8,529 nt of DNA from NCBI GenBank assembly GCA_934434905.1, contig CAKSAI010000122.1, forward strand, positions 1 through 8,529. The letters are read 5' to 3'. The notes beneath the pieces are model-generated. The model had not been told where the DNA came from. It saw only the letters and a program-made list of their open reading frames with translations, and made no database searches. Shown piece after piece: positions 1 to 5,430 of the stretch. Every line of letters starts with the position of its first letter. Position 1 is the first letter of the stretch. Made by a program: the position numbers and the translations under genes. Origin of the DNA: an uncultured Lachnospiraceae bacterium (lineage in GTDB: Bacteria > Bacillota > Clostridia > Lachnospirales > Lachnospiraceae).

Positions 1-120
1 GCATTGCAGCAGATAGAGGATAAGAAATATGAAGCAAGCCTGCGCGCCAAAGGAATTCCTGCGGAGCGGATTCGAAAATACGGGTTTGCATTTGAAGGAA
101 AGACAGTACTGATCGGTTGA
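1..120 (+). CDS. C-terminal end of an AAA-ATPase / PD-(D/E)XK nuclease family protein (DUF1703-type), partial
   Basis: Frame 1 is open from the first base to a TGA at 118-120 and gives the last 39 residues of a protein whose start lies outside the window. The peptide begins ALQQIEDKKYEASL and ends YGFAFEGKTVLIG. An 'AL-QI--KKY' helix followed by 'KYG-AF-GK-V' is what I recognise as the end of the PD-(D/E)XK nuclease-like domain in DUF1703-type AAA-ATPase proteins. These are abundant, often multi-copy genes in Bacteroidetes and Clostridia with no firmly assigned role. No catalytic residue is in the visible part. The gene converges on the sugar kinase, with a shared hairpin between them. It has no evident link to the sugar genes. 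A second, decayed copy of its last codons lies at 7621-7668. Confidence 0.75.
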   Translation, partial: ALQQIEDKKYEASLRAKGIPAERIRKYGFAFEGKTVLIG

Positions 121-123
121 AAC
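79..123 (+). repeat. Direct repeat, copy 1 (3' end of the DUF1703-type gene)
   Basis: Bases 91-123 match 7636-7668 at 29 of 33 positions without gaps, in the same orientation. The match can be extended upstream to 79 and 7621 with one 3-base in-frame gap. It includes the last nine codons and the TGA stop of the gene at 1-120 plus three bases after it. No similarity is visible beyond base 123. Confidence 0.7.
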
Positions 124-144
124 ATCCAGAAAATAGTAAGTAAT

Positions 145-170
145 CGTCCTGCAAGTGTACTTACAGGACG
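145..170. terminator. Hairpin between convergent genes, probable bidirectional terminator
   Basis: CGTCCTG (145-151) and CAGGACG (164-170) form a perfect 7-bp stem. After one mismatch, the inner bases AAG/CTT can extend it around a small loop. It lies 24 bases after the stop of the plus-strand gene and overlaps the TAA stop (161-163) of the minus-strand kinase, where a shared terminator would be expected. The T-tracts on both sides are poor (TTGTCTT on plus, ATTACTTACTATTTT on minus), so termination is plausible rather than certain. Confidence 0.5.
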
Positions 171-1561
171 TTGTCTTCCAGTTGGCAGAATCTGCGGTAA
201 CAGTCGGAATAATCGCTGCCGCTGGGGAGATATGTCTTATTCAGAGAAAAAAAGCGGACGCAGGCGTCTTCTACGCTGTCAAACAGGCCGATGGCTACTC
301 CGGCAAGGATGGCAGAGCCGAGACAGGCCGTTTCTTCATTATGCAATGTCACGATCTTTTTGTCACACAGGTCGGCTTTGATCTGGCACCACAGCTTGCT
401 CTTGGCTCCGCCGCCCATGGAACGGATCTCTCTGCATTCCACACTGAGATAATCCAGATTACTTTTTAACATGCAGGAAACTGCTTCCATGATACTTCTC
501 ACAGCATGTCCGCGTGTGTGCTCCAGGGTAAGTCCGTAGAAGGCACCCTTGGCATTGGGATTATATTTCGGCATGGTGGATCCACATAGGTAGGGCAGAA
601 AAGTCAGACCGTTGCTGCCGGGAGCCACTTGCTCGGCCAGGATATTCAACTGGTCGAAGCTGTAATTTTCACAGAAATTATTCTTAAACCATTTCAAGGC
701 CATTCCGGCGGTGGGGCTCCAGGAGAGCAGGCAGTACTTTCCGTCATAATTGACATGGCAGGGGATCTTGCTTGCGGGATCATAGGGCGGGATCGTATCG
801 GTGGGAACGAAGATCACCATGGTGGTGCCGGTCATTTCGCTGATGAGACCCTTTTCTACAATGCCGGCGCCGATGGCTCCGGCAACCTGGTCCATGGCTC
901 CGGTGGCGACCTGTATCCCGTTGTATTCGCCCACCAGTTGCCCGCAATCGCATAACCTGGGAAGCTGTGAAGGGGAGATTCCGATATAATCCAGCATCTC
1001 CTTCCACCAGCCGCCTGTTTGGATGTCATAATAAATGGTGGAAGACTGCAGGGTTTTCTCGGTGATAAATTCTCCGGTCAGACGGTAAAGCAGGTAATCC
1101 TCCAGCAAAAATATCTTGCCGATTTTCGGCCAGATATCGGGACGGTTCTCTCTTAACCACAGAAGCTTACAGGCGGGCCAGGTGGCAGTAATCTCCGGCT
1201 GCCCGGTAATTTCATAGACCTTCTGAGTGCCGAAATGTTCCTTCAGAATGTCCGCCTGCTGCACCGCGCGGTTATCCAGCCAGACAATGGCATCGGAGAG
1301 TACATTTCCGGAAGCATCGGTGACAATCAGCGTTTCGCACTGGGTGTCGATACTCATGGCGGTAATTTGGTATTCCCTTGAAATTTCATCAAGCGCTTCC
1401 AAGAGAAGCTGCCAGTATTGTTCTGCCGGAAATTCCACAAAGTCACCGGAGACCAGAAGCGTATAATCTTTTACGACTGTTTTCACAGGATTGGCAGCTT
1501 CATCAAAAAGCACAGCTTTTAAGGACGTGGTTCCCACGTCAATACCTAACAAATATTTCAT
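161..1561 (-). CDS. FGGY-family carbohydrate kinase (xylulokinase-like)
   Basis: Predicted cytoplasmic ATP-dependent sugar kinase of 466 residues, near the usual 480-500 of the FGGY family. The N-terminal actin-like lobe opens with the nucleotide-binding MKYLLGIDVGTTSLKAV (Asp8, Thr11, Thr12). A WLDNRA motif lies at 94-99. The catalytic base is probably Asp224 in ATGAMDQVAGAIGAG, and the C-terminal adenosine motif is SMGGGAKSKLW (381-391). The start at 1561 is preferred to an in-frame ATG at 1573 because GGAG stands 6 bases before it and the protein then begins at the conserved strand. It is the last gene of a yjbQ-like/deoR/kinase operon, 29 bases after the DeoR gene. FGGY kinases act on xylulose, ribulose, erythritol, glycerol, fuculose and others. 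The 'TQCETL' segment (73-78) replaces the usual xylulokinase 'GQMHG'-type sequence, so xylulose is not assured as substrate. Confidence 0.88.
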   Translation of the reverse strand: MKYLLGIDVGTTSLKAVLFDEAANPVKTVVKDYTLLVSGDFVEFPAEQYWQLLLEALDEISREYQITAMSIDTQCETLIVTDASGNVLSDAIVWLDNRAVQQADILKEHFGTQKVYEITGQPEITATWPACKLLWLRENRPDIWPKIGKIFLLEDYLLYRLTGEFITEKTLQSSTIYYDIQTGGWWKEMLDYIGISPSQLPRLCDCGQLVGEYNGIQVATGAMDQVAGAIGAGIVEKGLISEMTGTTMVIFVPTDTIPPYDPASKIPCHVNYDGKYCLLSWSPTAGMALKWFKNNFCENYSFDQLNILAEQVAPGSNGLTFLPYLCGSTMPKYNPNAKGAFYGLTLEHTRGHAVRSIMEAVSCMLKSNLDYLSVECREIRSMGGGAKSKLWCQIKADLCDKKIVTLHNEETACLGSAILAGVAIGLFDSVEDACVRFFSLNKTYLPSGSDYSDCYRRFCQLEDNVL

Positions 1562-1590
1562 ATTCAACTCCATAGAATGTCAACGGGAAC

Positions 1591-2355
1591 TTACACCGTG
1601 ATCAGATTTGGAACGAGCTGTCCTAATTCTGTTATTTCTTCCTGGGCGGAGGCATCTGCATTGGTGATGATATAATCTGCGTCCCCGATATCGGATATCC
1701 TGGCAAAGGCAGTGCGGCCAAGCTTGGTGGAATCCGCAGCCACGATCCGGGTGGCTGCGTGGGAGAGCATGATCCGGTCAAGCTCCACCTCCTGATTGTA
1801 GAAGGTCGTCAGCCCATTGCCCGGTGTAATGCCATCTACCGAGAGAATCAGCTTATCCGCATGGTATTTCTCAAGCTGGGCGATGGCGTCATCGCCGTAG
1901 ATAAACTGATGCTTGGAGTTTACCGAGCCGCCCAGCAGCACTACATTGAAATTCGGATTGCTGCCGGCCTCTAAGGCAATGGCAACGGAATTGGTTACAA
2001 TGCTCAGATTCATGTTTAATGGGAACATGCGAAAAACAGTGAGCGTGGTAGTTCCCGAGTTGATCATGATCGTATCGTATTCCTCGATCATTCCCACAAT
2101 GTGATTGGCTATGGCCTGCTTTTGATCCTGGTTGGCAGACAAGCGCTGCTGCATATTCATATTGTAATAGCTTTTGTAGGAGCTCACGGCTCCGCCGTGT
2201 ACCCGGGACAGCAGTCCCTTGGCTTCCAGATCAGCCAGATCCATACGGATCGTCACTTCTGAAATCTCAAACAGTGCGCTCAGTTCGTTTACCTTGACTC
2301 TTCCGTCACGGTTGAGGATCTCCAGTATTTTCTGTTTCCGTTCAAAAACATCCAT
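1591..2355 (-). CDS. DeoR-family transcriptional regulator
   Basis: Sugar-phosphate-responsive repressor of 254 residues, a standard DeoR length. The N-terminal winged helix-turn-helix spans about residues 5-57, including ERKQKILEIL, the recognition region EISEVTIRMDL (30-40) and the RVHGGAV wing (51-57). The C-terminal effector domain belongs to the ISOCOT/NagB-like fold and shows the family signatures NSGTTT (99-104), TNSVAIA (121-127), LLGGSV (140-145), LSVDGI (171-176) and ADSTKLG (207-213). An in-frame ATG at 2361 is also possible, but GGAGG then sits almost on it. From 2355 the spacing is 7 bases, so 2355 is chosen. It lies between the YjbQ-like and kinase genes (gaps of about 24 and 29 bases) and is probably cotranscribed with both. 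The TTTCG-type sites in the divergent region at 4577-4695 resemble operators of other DeoR-family regulators (GlpR, AgaR) and are its likely targets. That link, and the identity of the inducer, are inference. Confidence 0.93.
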   Translation of the reverse strand: MDVFERKQKILEILNRDGRVKVNELSALFEISEVTIRMDLADLEAKGLLSRVHGGAVSSYKSYYNMNMQQRLSANQDQKQAIANHIVGMIEEYDTIMINSGTTTLTVFRMFPLNMNLSIVTNSVAIALEAGSNPNFNVVLLGGSVNSKHQFIYGDDAIAQLEKYHADKLILSVDGITPGNGLTTFYNQEVELDRIMLSHAATRIVAADSTKLGRTAFARISDIGDADYIITNADASAQEEITELGQLVPNLITV

Positions 2356-2379
2356 AGCCATTCCTCCAATTATGGATTA

Positions 2380-3000
2380 TTATCTCTGCTGCTGCAGGGT
2401 GTAGTGCACGTCATAAGCCTTCTCTTCGTCGGTGAATTTGTGACGTGTATCGATCACCTCGCCGTTGTTCCACTTCCGGTCTTCAACATCTCCGGTGGTA
2501 CCCATAACGGTGATGTTCAACTGTCTGTGGCGGGCGATGACGTGATCCCAGTCGATGAAGTAGATATGCGCAAACTGGCCGCAGTCCAGCACACCGTCCT
2601 TGATGGTCATAGTCTCACTTCTGCCAAAGAATACGCTGCGCAGATGCCCGTCGGTGTTCATGCTGCTGTAATCGCCCGGCTCGTCTACGTAGCGGCCAAA
2701 CTGTGCATGAATGGGACCCGGATGACGATATTGATGCTCCTCTGTAAAGTCAGGGATCATCTTGCGCATGATGTCTAAGAGATCGTGCTGCAGGTACTCC
2801 AGGTCGAAGGAGTCGATGTCGTGTGAACACTCCTGAACCATTACGGAGCAGGTGGTGTGGTGTGATGCGATGCAGACGGTTCCGTTCTTGATCCCGGATG
2901 CCGCAACAATCTCCAGCACTTCCTTTGATACGTCATGGAAGGTGGGGATCCAGCCTCTTGACTGTAATTCCAGTTCTTTCTGATACACTTTAAATTCCAT
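2380..3000 (-). CDS. YjbQ/UPF0047-family protein, unusually long
   Basis: A 206-residue protein of the YjbQ family (COG0432), often labelled 'secondary thiamine-phosphate synthase' from weak activity. Its physiological role is unsettled. Recognisable family motifs are ASHHTTCSVMVQE (45-57), the IP...H region (82-93), NTDGHLRS (115-122) and DCGQFAHIYFIDWD (139-152). His47/His48, His93 and His119 are candidate metal or substrate ligands by analogy. Typical members have about 130-140 residues. The extra length is a segment around 85-115 (HPGPIHAQFGRYVDEPGDYS) and a charged tail after about 168. The start is firm: AGGAGG lies 7 bases upstream and a near-consensus promoter just beyond. It is the first gene of the YjbQ/DeoR/kinase transcript, which suggests a role on a sugar or sugar-phosphate intermediate rather than in thiamine synthesis (inference). 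Confidence 0.83.
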   Translation of the reverse strand: MEFKVYQKELELQSRGWIPTFHDVSKEVLEIVAASGIKNGTVCIASHHTTCSVMVQECSHDIDSFDLEYLQHDLLDIMRKMIPDFTEEHQYRHPGPIHAQFGRYVDEPGDYSSMNTDGHLRSVFFGRSETMTIKDGVLDCGQFAHIYFIDWDHVIARHRQLNITVMGTTGDVEDRKWNNGEVIDTRHKFTDEEKAYDVHYTLQQQR

Positions 3001-3001
3001 T

Positions 3002-3017
3002 TTTCAGCCTCCTGAAA
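3002..3017 (-). promoter_or_regulatory. Ribosome binding site inside a hairpin loop, at the start of the YjbQ-like mRNA
   Basis: On the minus strand the leader reads TTTCAG-GAGG-CTGAAA, a perfect 6-bp inverted repeat whose 4-base loop is the GAGG core of the Shine-Dalgarno sequence, 7-8 bases before the ATG at 3000. With the predicted start point near 3019, the hairpin would be the first thing in the transcript. It could present the site to ribosomes, stabilise the 5' end, or be chance. Confidence 0.45.
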
Positions 3018-3025
3018 TTAATAAT

Positions 3026-3055
3026 ATTATATAATAGCAACAGACCTCCGGTCAA
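3026..3055 (-). promoter_or_regulatory. Sigma-A-type promoter for the YjbQ/DeoR/kinase operon
   Basis: On the minus strand there is TTGACC (-35, 3050-3055), an 18-bp spacer and a perfect TATAAT (-10, 3026-3031). The predicted start is near 3019, about 19 bases before the ATG at 3000. It gives the three downstream genes a promoter separate from the isomerase genes. No TTTCG half-site of the kind found at 4577-4695 is visible here. Confidence 0.7.
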
Positions 3056-3084
3056 GGGAGAGTGCTGCTTTATATTTTTTGCTG

Positions 3085-3122
3085 ACAGTTCAGACAGAGC
3101 GAATGGGTGTGTACTGAACTGT
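3085..3122 (-). other. 9-bp perfect inverted repeat between the TIM-like and YjbQ-like genes
   Basis: ACAGTTCAG (3085-3093) and CTGAACTGT (3114-3122) are exact inverse complements around a 20-base loop, starting 9 bases after the TIM-like stop. The minus-strand sequence after the stem is A-rich (CAGCAAAAAAT), with no T-run, so it is not a canonical intrinsic terminator. It may be an operator, an mRNA 3'-end stabiliser or an unusual terminator. Confidence 0.4.
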
Positions 3123-3130
3123 TGCTGTCT

Positions 3131-3832
3131 TTACGGATGCAGTTCATCCCAGGCTTTGCGCAAGGAATAGATCATTTCCTCCACCATGGCATAGGGGTCG
3201 GCAGCCTTGAGGATGCCGCTGGTGCTTCCGGTGGCCTGTGCGCCAAGCTTGATGGTATTGTAGACATCCTGGCCATTGGAGATCCCGGCCCCCTGCAGCA
3301 CCATGATGTCGGGGTTGATCCTGCGGACCATCTCGATGGTTTCTTTTACATAGTCGGCATCGCTTGTCTTGCCTGTGCCGATCAATTCGGTAGGCTCTGC
3401 CACCAGAAGATTGGGAGAGAGCCTGGCGATGGCAGTCAGCTCCTCGACGGTATCTGCGCATACGATCGTGGCAAGGCCAACCTCGTCTGCCCGGCGGATC
3501 GTCTTTTCCACCGCATCCAGCGTGAGCTTTTTCTCTGCATGGTTCAGCATAACGCCCACTGCGCCCGCAGCCTTTACGGCTTCGGGAAGAACAGAGCCCA
3601 GGCCTCTGCCCACCGGCAGATAGTCCATATGCTGTGCAAATACCAGAATGCGTTCCGTGTTATCCGCAAGCAGACGGATATCCGTGTATTGGGGAGTTAC
3701 CAGGATGTCCACGTCATATTTCATGGCAACCTTATCAATGACCTTTGCCAGCTTCAGCATTTCTTCACCATAGAGATAGGCCTTTGGGCCAATCTCAAAA
3801 AAGGGTGGTTTGATCTTGAAATCTTTGTACAT
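3131..3832 (-). CDS. Triosephosphate isomerase homologue, archaeal-type short form
   Basis: A 233-residue (beta/alpha)8-barrel protein resembling the short archaeal TIM class (about 225 residues) more than the bacterial one (about 250). Apparent catalytic residues are Lys17 in EIGPKAYLYG (13-22), His68 in VFAQHMD (64-70) and Glu146 in LVAEPTELIGTG (143-154). The phosphate-binding segments are QGAGISNGQDV (180-190) and the ATGSTSGILKA region (200-210). The usual N-x-K motif reads G-P-K, so the active-site Asn is replaced by Gly15. It would interconvert an aldose and ketose phosphate. In erythritol and threitol pathways TIM homologues isomerise 4-carbon erythrulose phosphates, so the substrate here need not be a triose (inference). 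It follows the SIS isomerase gene by 77 bp and is probably cotranscribed with it. The start has a modest AGAGG site about 10 bases upstream. Confidence 0.82.
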   Translation of the reverse strand: MYKDFKIKPPFFEIGPKAYLYGEEMLKLAKVIDKVAMKYDVDILVTPQYTDIRLLADNTERILVFAQHMDYLPVGRGLGSVLPEAVKAAGAVGVMLNHAEKKLTLDAVEKTIRRADEVGLATIVCADTVEELTAIARLSPNLLVAEPTELIGTGKTSDADYVKETIEMVRRINPDIMVLQGAGISNGQDVYNTIKLGAQATGSTSGILKAADPYAMVEEMIYSLRKAWDELHP

Positions 3833-3909
3833 GATTCTGTAACCTCTTTCTTATTTCAATGTGTAAATATCGTGATACAAATGTGTGTGTCCCGTATTCG
3901 GGTTGTCGG

Positions 3910-4515
3910 TTACTTCGCCGACTGTTCGTTGAGCATCTTTCCGACAGCACCGCCGGGGTGGATAGGAGCGAACTGTTCCTTCTGATAATCCATCTCCTCC
4001 ATGAGTGCCACCAGCAGGGCATCGCAGATGGCAATCGTTGCCATATAGCTTGATGTTGCCATCATATTGTATTTGTCGCTCTCGCGCTGGATGGAAAGCG
4101 GAAGTACGATGTCCGCGGCGGCAGCAAGCGGGGATTCCAGATTCTCGGTAATGGCGATCAACCTTGCTTCGCGTTTGGGAATGGCATTGATGATGGGCAA
4201 AAGCTCAGCCGTTTTCCCGCCTCTGGAGATCATGATCATTACATTATCCTTTTTCAGTGCGCCCAAGCCGCCATGAACTGCCTCGCAGGGTGGCATGAAC
4301 ATGGCACCGATGTCGATACAGCACAGGGAGTGTGCAAATTTCTTGGCTGCAATTCCTGAGGTTCCGCTGGCACAGGTCATGACCCGGTCTGTGTGAGCCA
4401 GGAGGTCGACTGCTTTGGAGAAAGCCTCGCTTTGTACGCAGCCAAGCATATTGGCAACGGCTTCCTGCTCAATGTAGATGGACTCCCGGGCCCGGATGAA
4501 AGCTTCGTTCTTCAT
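3910..4515 (-). CDS. SIS-domain sugar-phosphate isomerase (KdsD/GutQ-like, no CBS domains)
   Basis: A 201-residue protein made of one SIS domain. Family landmarks are CASGTSGIAAKKFAHSL (48-64), PCEAVHGGLG (76-85), ISRGGKTAEL (96-105), ITENLESPLAAAADIVL (122-138) and the terminal HPGGAVGKML (186-195), the hallmark of arabinose-5-phosphate isomerases. Residues matching the KdsD active site are Lys58/59, Glu104, Glu145 and His186. KdsD and KpsF carry a further CBS pair of about 120 residues. It is absent here, as in short clostridial members. The likely reaction is a ketose/aldose phosphate isomerisation, but the substrate is unknown. It is the first gene of the minus-strand arm, transcribed from the promoter at 4587-4615, with a weak GGTGG about 10 bases before the start. 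A 6-phospho-3-hexuloisomerase is the main alternative, made less likely by the HPGGAVG motif. Confidence 0.85.
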   Translation of the reverse strand: MKNEAFIRARESIYIEQEAVANMLGCVQSEAFSKAVDLLAHTDRVMTCASGTSGIAAKKFAHSLCCIDIGAMFMPPCEAVHGGLGALKKDNVMIMISRGGKTAELLPIINAIPKREARLIAITENLESPLAAAADIVLPLSIQRESDKYNMMATSSYMATIAICDALLVALMEEMDYQKEQFAPIHPGGAVGKMLNEQSAK

Positions 4516-4576
4516 ATTTCATACACCACCGTTCCTTTTATTATACAAGATAATTGAACCTTAACTTTCATATTGC

Positions 4577-4605
4577 TTTCGAAATAATTTTATATCTATT
4601 TCGAA
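4577..4605. promoter_or_regulatory. Inverted-repeat operator over the leftward promoter
   Basis: TTCGAAATA (4578-4586) and TATTTCGAA (4597-4605) form a perfect 9-bp inverted repeat separated by 10 AT-rich bases. It covers the start point, the -10 element and most of the spacer of the minus-strand promoter at 4587-4615, so a bound protein would block that promoter. The TTTCG core is shared with the pair flanking the rightward promoter. The probable ligand is the DeoR protein encoded at 1591-2355 (inference). Confidence 0.6.
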
Positions 4606-4615
4606 TGAATGTCAA
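4587..4615 (-). promoter_or_regulatory. Sigma-A-type promoter for the SIS isomerase/TIM-like genes
   Basis: On the minus strand there is a consensus TTGACA (-35, 4610-4615), a 17-bp spacer and TAAAAT (-10, 4587-4592). The start would be near 4580, leaving a leader of about 65 bases. An isolated TATAAT on the minus strand at 4540-4545 could be a second -10, but I see no good -35 for it. Confidence 0.65.
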
Positions 4616-4641
4616 TATAATATCAGATAAATATTAAAATA

Positions 4642-4695
4642 TTTCGTTTTGGTTGACAATCATACGGTAGAGTATTATACTGGAGAAAAACGAAA
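4642..4695. promoter_or_regulatory. Operator pair flanking the rightward promoter
   Basis: TTTCGTTTT (4642-4650) and its exact inverse complement AAAACGAAA (4687-4695) lie 36 bp apart, with the complete -35/-10 promoter at 4653-4681 between them. The second arm overlaps the expected transcription start. The core matches the half-sites at 4577-4605 (TTTCG followed by A/T), giving four sites in the divergent region. Confidence 0.6.
4653..4681 (+). promoter_or_regulatory. Sigma-A-type promoter for the aldolase/NagA-like/NagB-like operon
   Basis: Consensus TTGACA (4653-4658), a 17-bp spacer and TATACT (4676-4681), with a start near 4688 and a leader of about 22 bases before the ATG at 4710. It is close to the ideal sigma-A sequence, so control is presumably by repression through the flanking TTTCG sites. 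Confidence 0.75.
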
Positions 4696-4709
4696 GGAAT
4701 GGTAAGACT

Positions 4710-5390
4710 ATGAAGTATTTGATTGACAGTGCGAATCTGGATGACATCCGGCATGGTATTGAATTTTATCCCATCGACGGAGTGACCACGAATCCGTCAT
4801 TGGTTGCCAGGGAAAAAAAAGATTTTGTAGAGCTGGTCGATGCGATTCGTAGAATCATTGGAAAAGACAAGATGCTCCATGTGCAGGCCACGGCCAAGAC
4901 AGCCGAGAAGATTGTGGCTGAGGCAGAACTGCTGAAGGAACGATTGGGCGATAATTTCTTTGTGAAGATCCCCATCAGTGAAGAGGGCTTAAAGGCGACA
5001 GCTATGCTGAAGGAAAGGGGCATCGGTGTTACCATGACCGCTATTTTCACTCCGCAGCAGGCATTGATTGCAGCAAAGGCAGGAGCAGACTTTGTGGCAC
5101 CATACGTGAATCGTCTGGACAACATTACGGCGGACGGTGTCGGAGTGGTGGCAGATATCGCAGAGCTGTTTGCTATTTATGATCTGGATTGCCAGGTTCT
5201 GGCGGCGAGCTTTAAGAATGTGGAACAGCTTCACAAGGTTGCCCTTGCAGGTGCTCACAGCGCAACGATTGCAGTAGATCTTATGAAGGCTGCGATTGCA
5301 CATCCCATGACAGACAGCGCAGTAGCAGGCTTTGATAAGGACTGGGCCGGAACATATGGCGATAAGACAGTGGCAGACTTCCTTAAGTAG
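4710..5390 (+). CDS. fsa: Fructose-6-phosphate aldolase-like short transaldolase (TalC/MipB/FSA family)
   Basis: A 226-residue single-domain class I aldolase of the small transaldolase family (about 215-225 residues). The Schiff-base lysine is Lys86 in FFVKIPIS (83-90). Other family motifs are the N-terminal LIDSANL (4-10), GVTTNPSLV (24-32), the segment around APYVNRLDN (130-138) and LAASFKN (164-170). Gln59 and Tyr132 sit where E. coli FSA has Gln59 and Tyr131, while true transaldolases have Glu and Phe, so aldol cleavage is favoured over three-carbon transfer (family knowledge applied to this sequence). The probable reaction is cleavage of a ketose phosphate to glyceraldehyde-3-phosphate or another aldehyde phosphate plus dihydroxyacetone or a similar ketone. 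First gene of the rightward operon, with the NagA-like gene 40 bases downstream. The AAGGA site is about 11 bases from the ATG, rather far. A short-form transaldolase is the alternative. Confidence 0.9.
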   Translation: MKYLIDSANLDDIRHGIEFYPIDGVTTNPSLVAREKKDFVELVDAIRRIIGKDKMLHVQATAKTAEKIVAEAELLKERLGDNFFVKIPISEEGLKATAMLKERGIGVTMTAIFTPQQALIAAKAGADFVAPYVNRLDNITADGVGVVADIAELFAIYDLDCQVLAASFKNVEQLHKVALAGAHSATIAVDLMKAAIAHPMTDSAVAGFDKDWAGTYGDKTVADFLK

Positions 5391-5430
5391 GGCTTGCAAA
5401 AGGTAGGAAATAGAGAAAAGGGGTGAATGT

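Noticed and set aside
629..955. Plus-strand open frame opposite the FGGY kinase
   Set aside because: The Gly/Asp-rich translation mirrors the kinase codons. No ribosome binding site and no recognisable domain.
161..1561. Naming the FGGY kinase xylB
   Set aside because: No xylose isomerase is adjacent, and the substrate-lobe motif differs from the usual xylulokinase sequence, so the family name is safer.
3860..3902. ATGTGT direct repeat and a CCCG-TATT-CGGG hairpin between the SIS and TIM-like genes
   Set aside because: The repeats are only 6 bases and the stem only 4 bp without a T-run, so chance is a sufficient explanation.
3107..3985. Long plus-strand open frame (292 codons) opposite the TIM-like gene
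   Set aside because: It is antisense to a clearly recognisable TIM-family protein and part of the SIS gene. Its translation is rich in Cys and His without family motifs and has no convincing start signal.
4540..4545. TATAAT on the minus strand as the main promoter of the SIS gene
   Set aside because: No acceptable -35 at 16-18 bp, whereas TTGACA-17-TAAAAT at 4587-4615 is near consensus.
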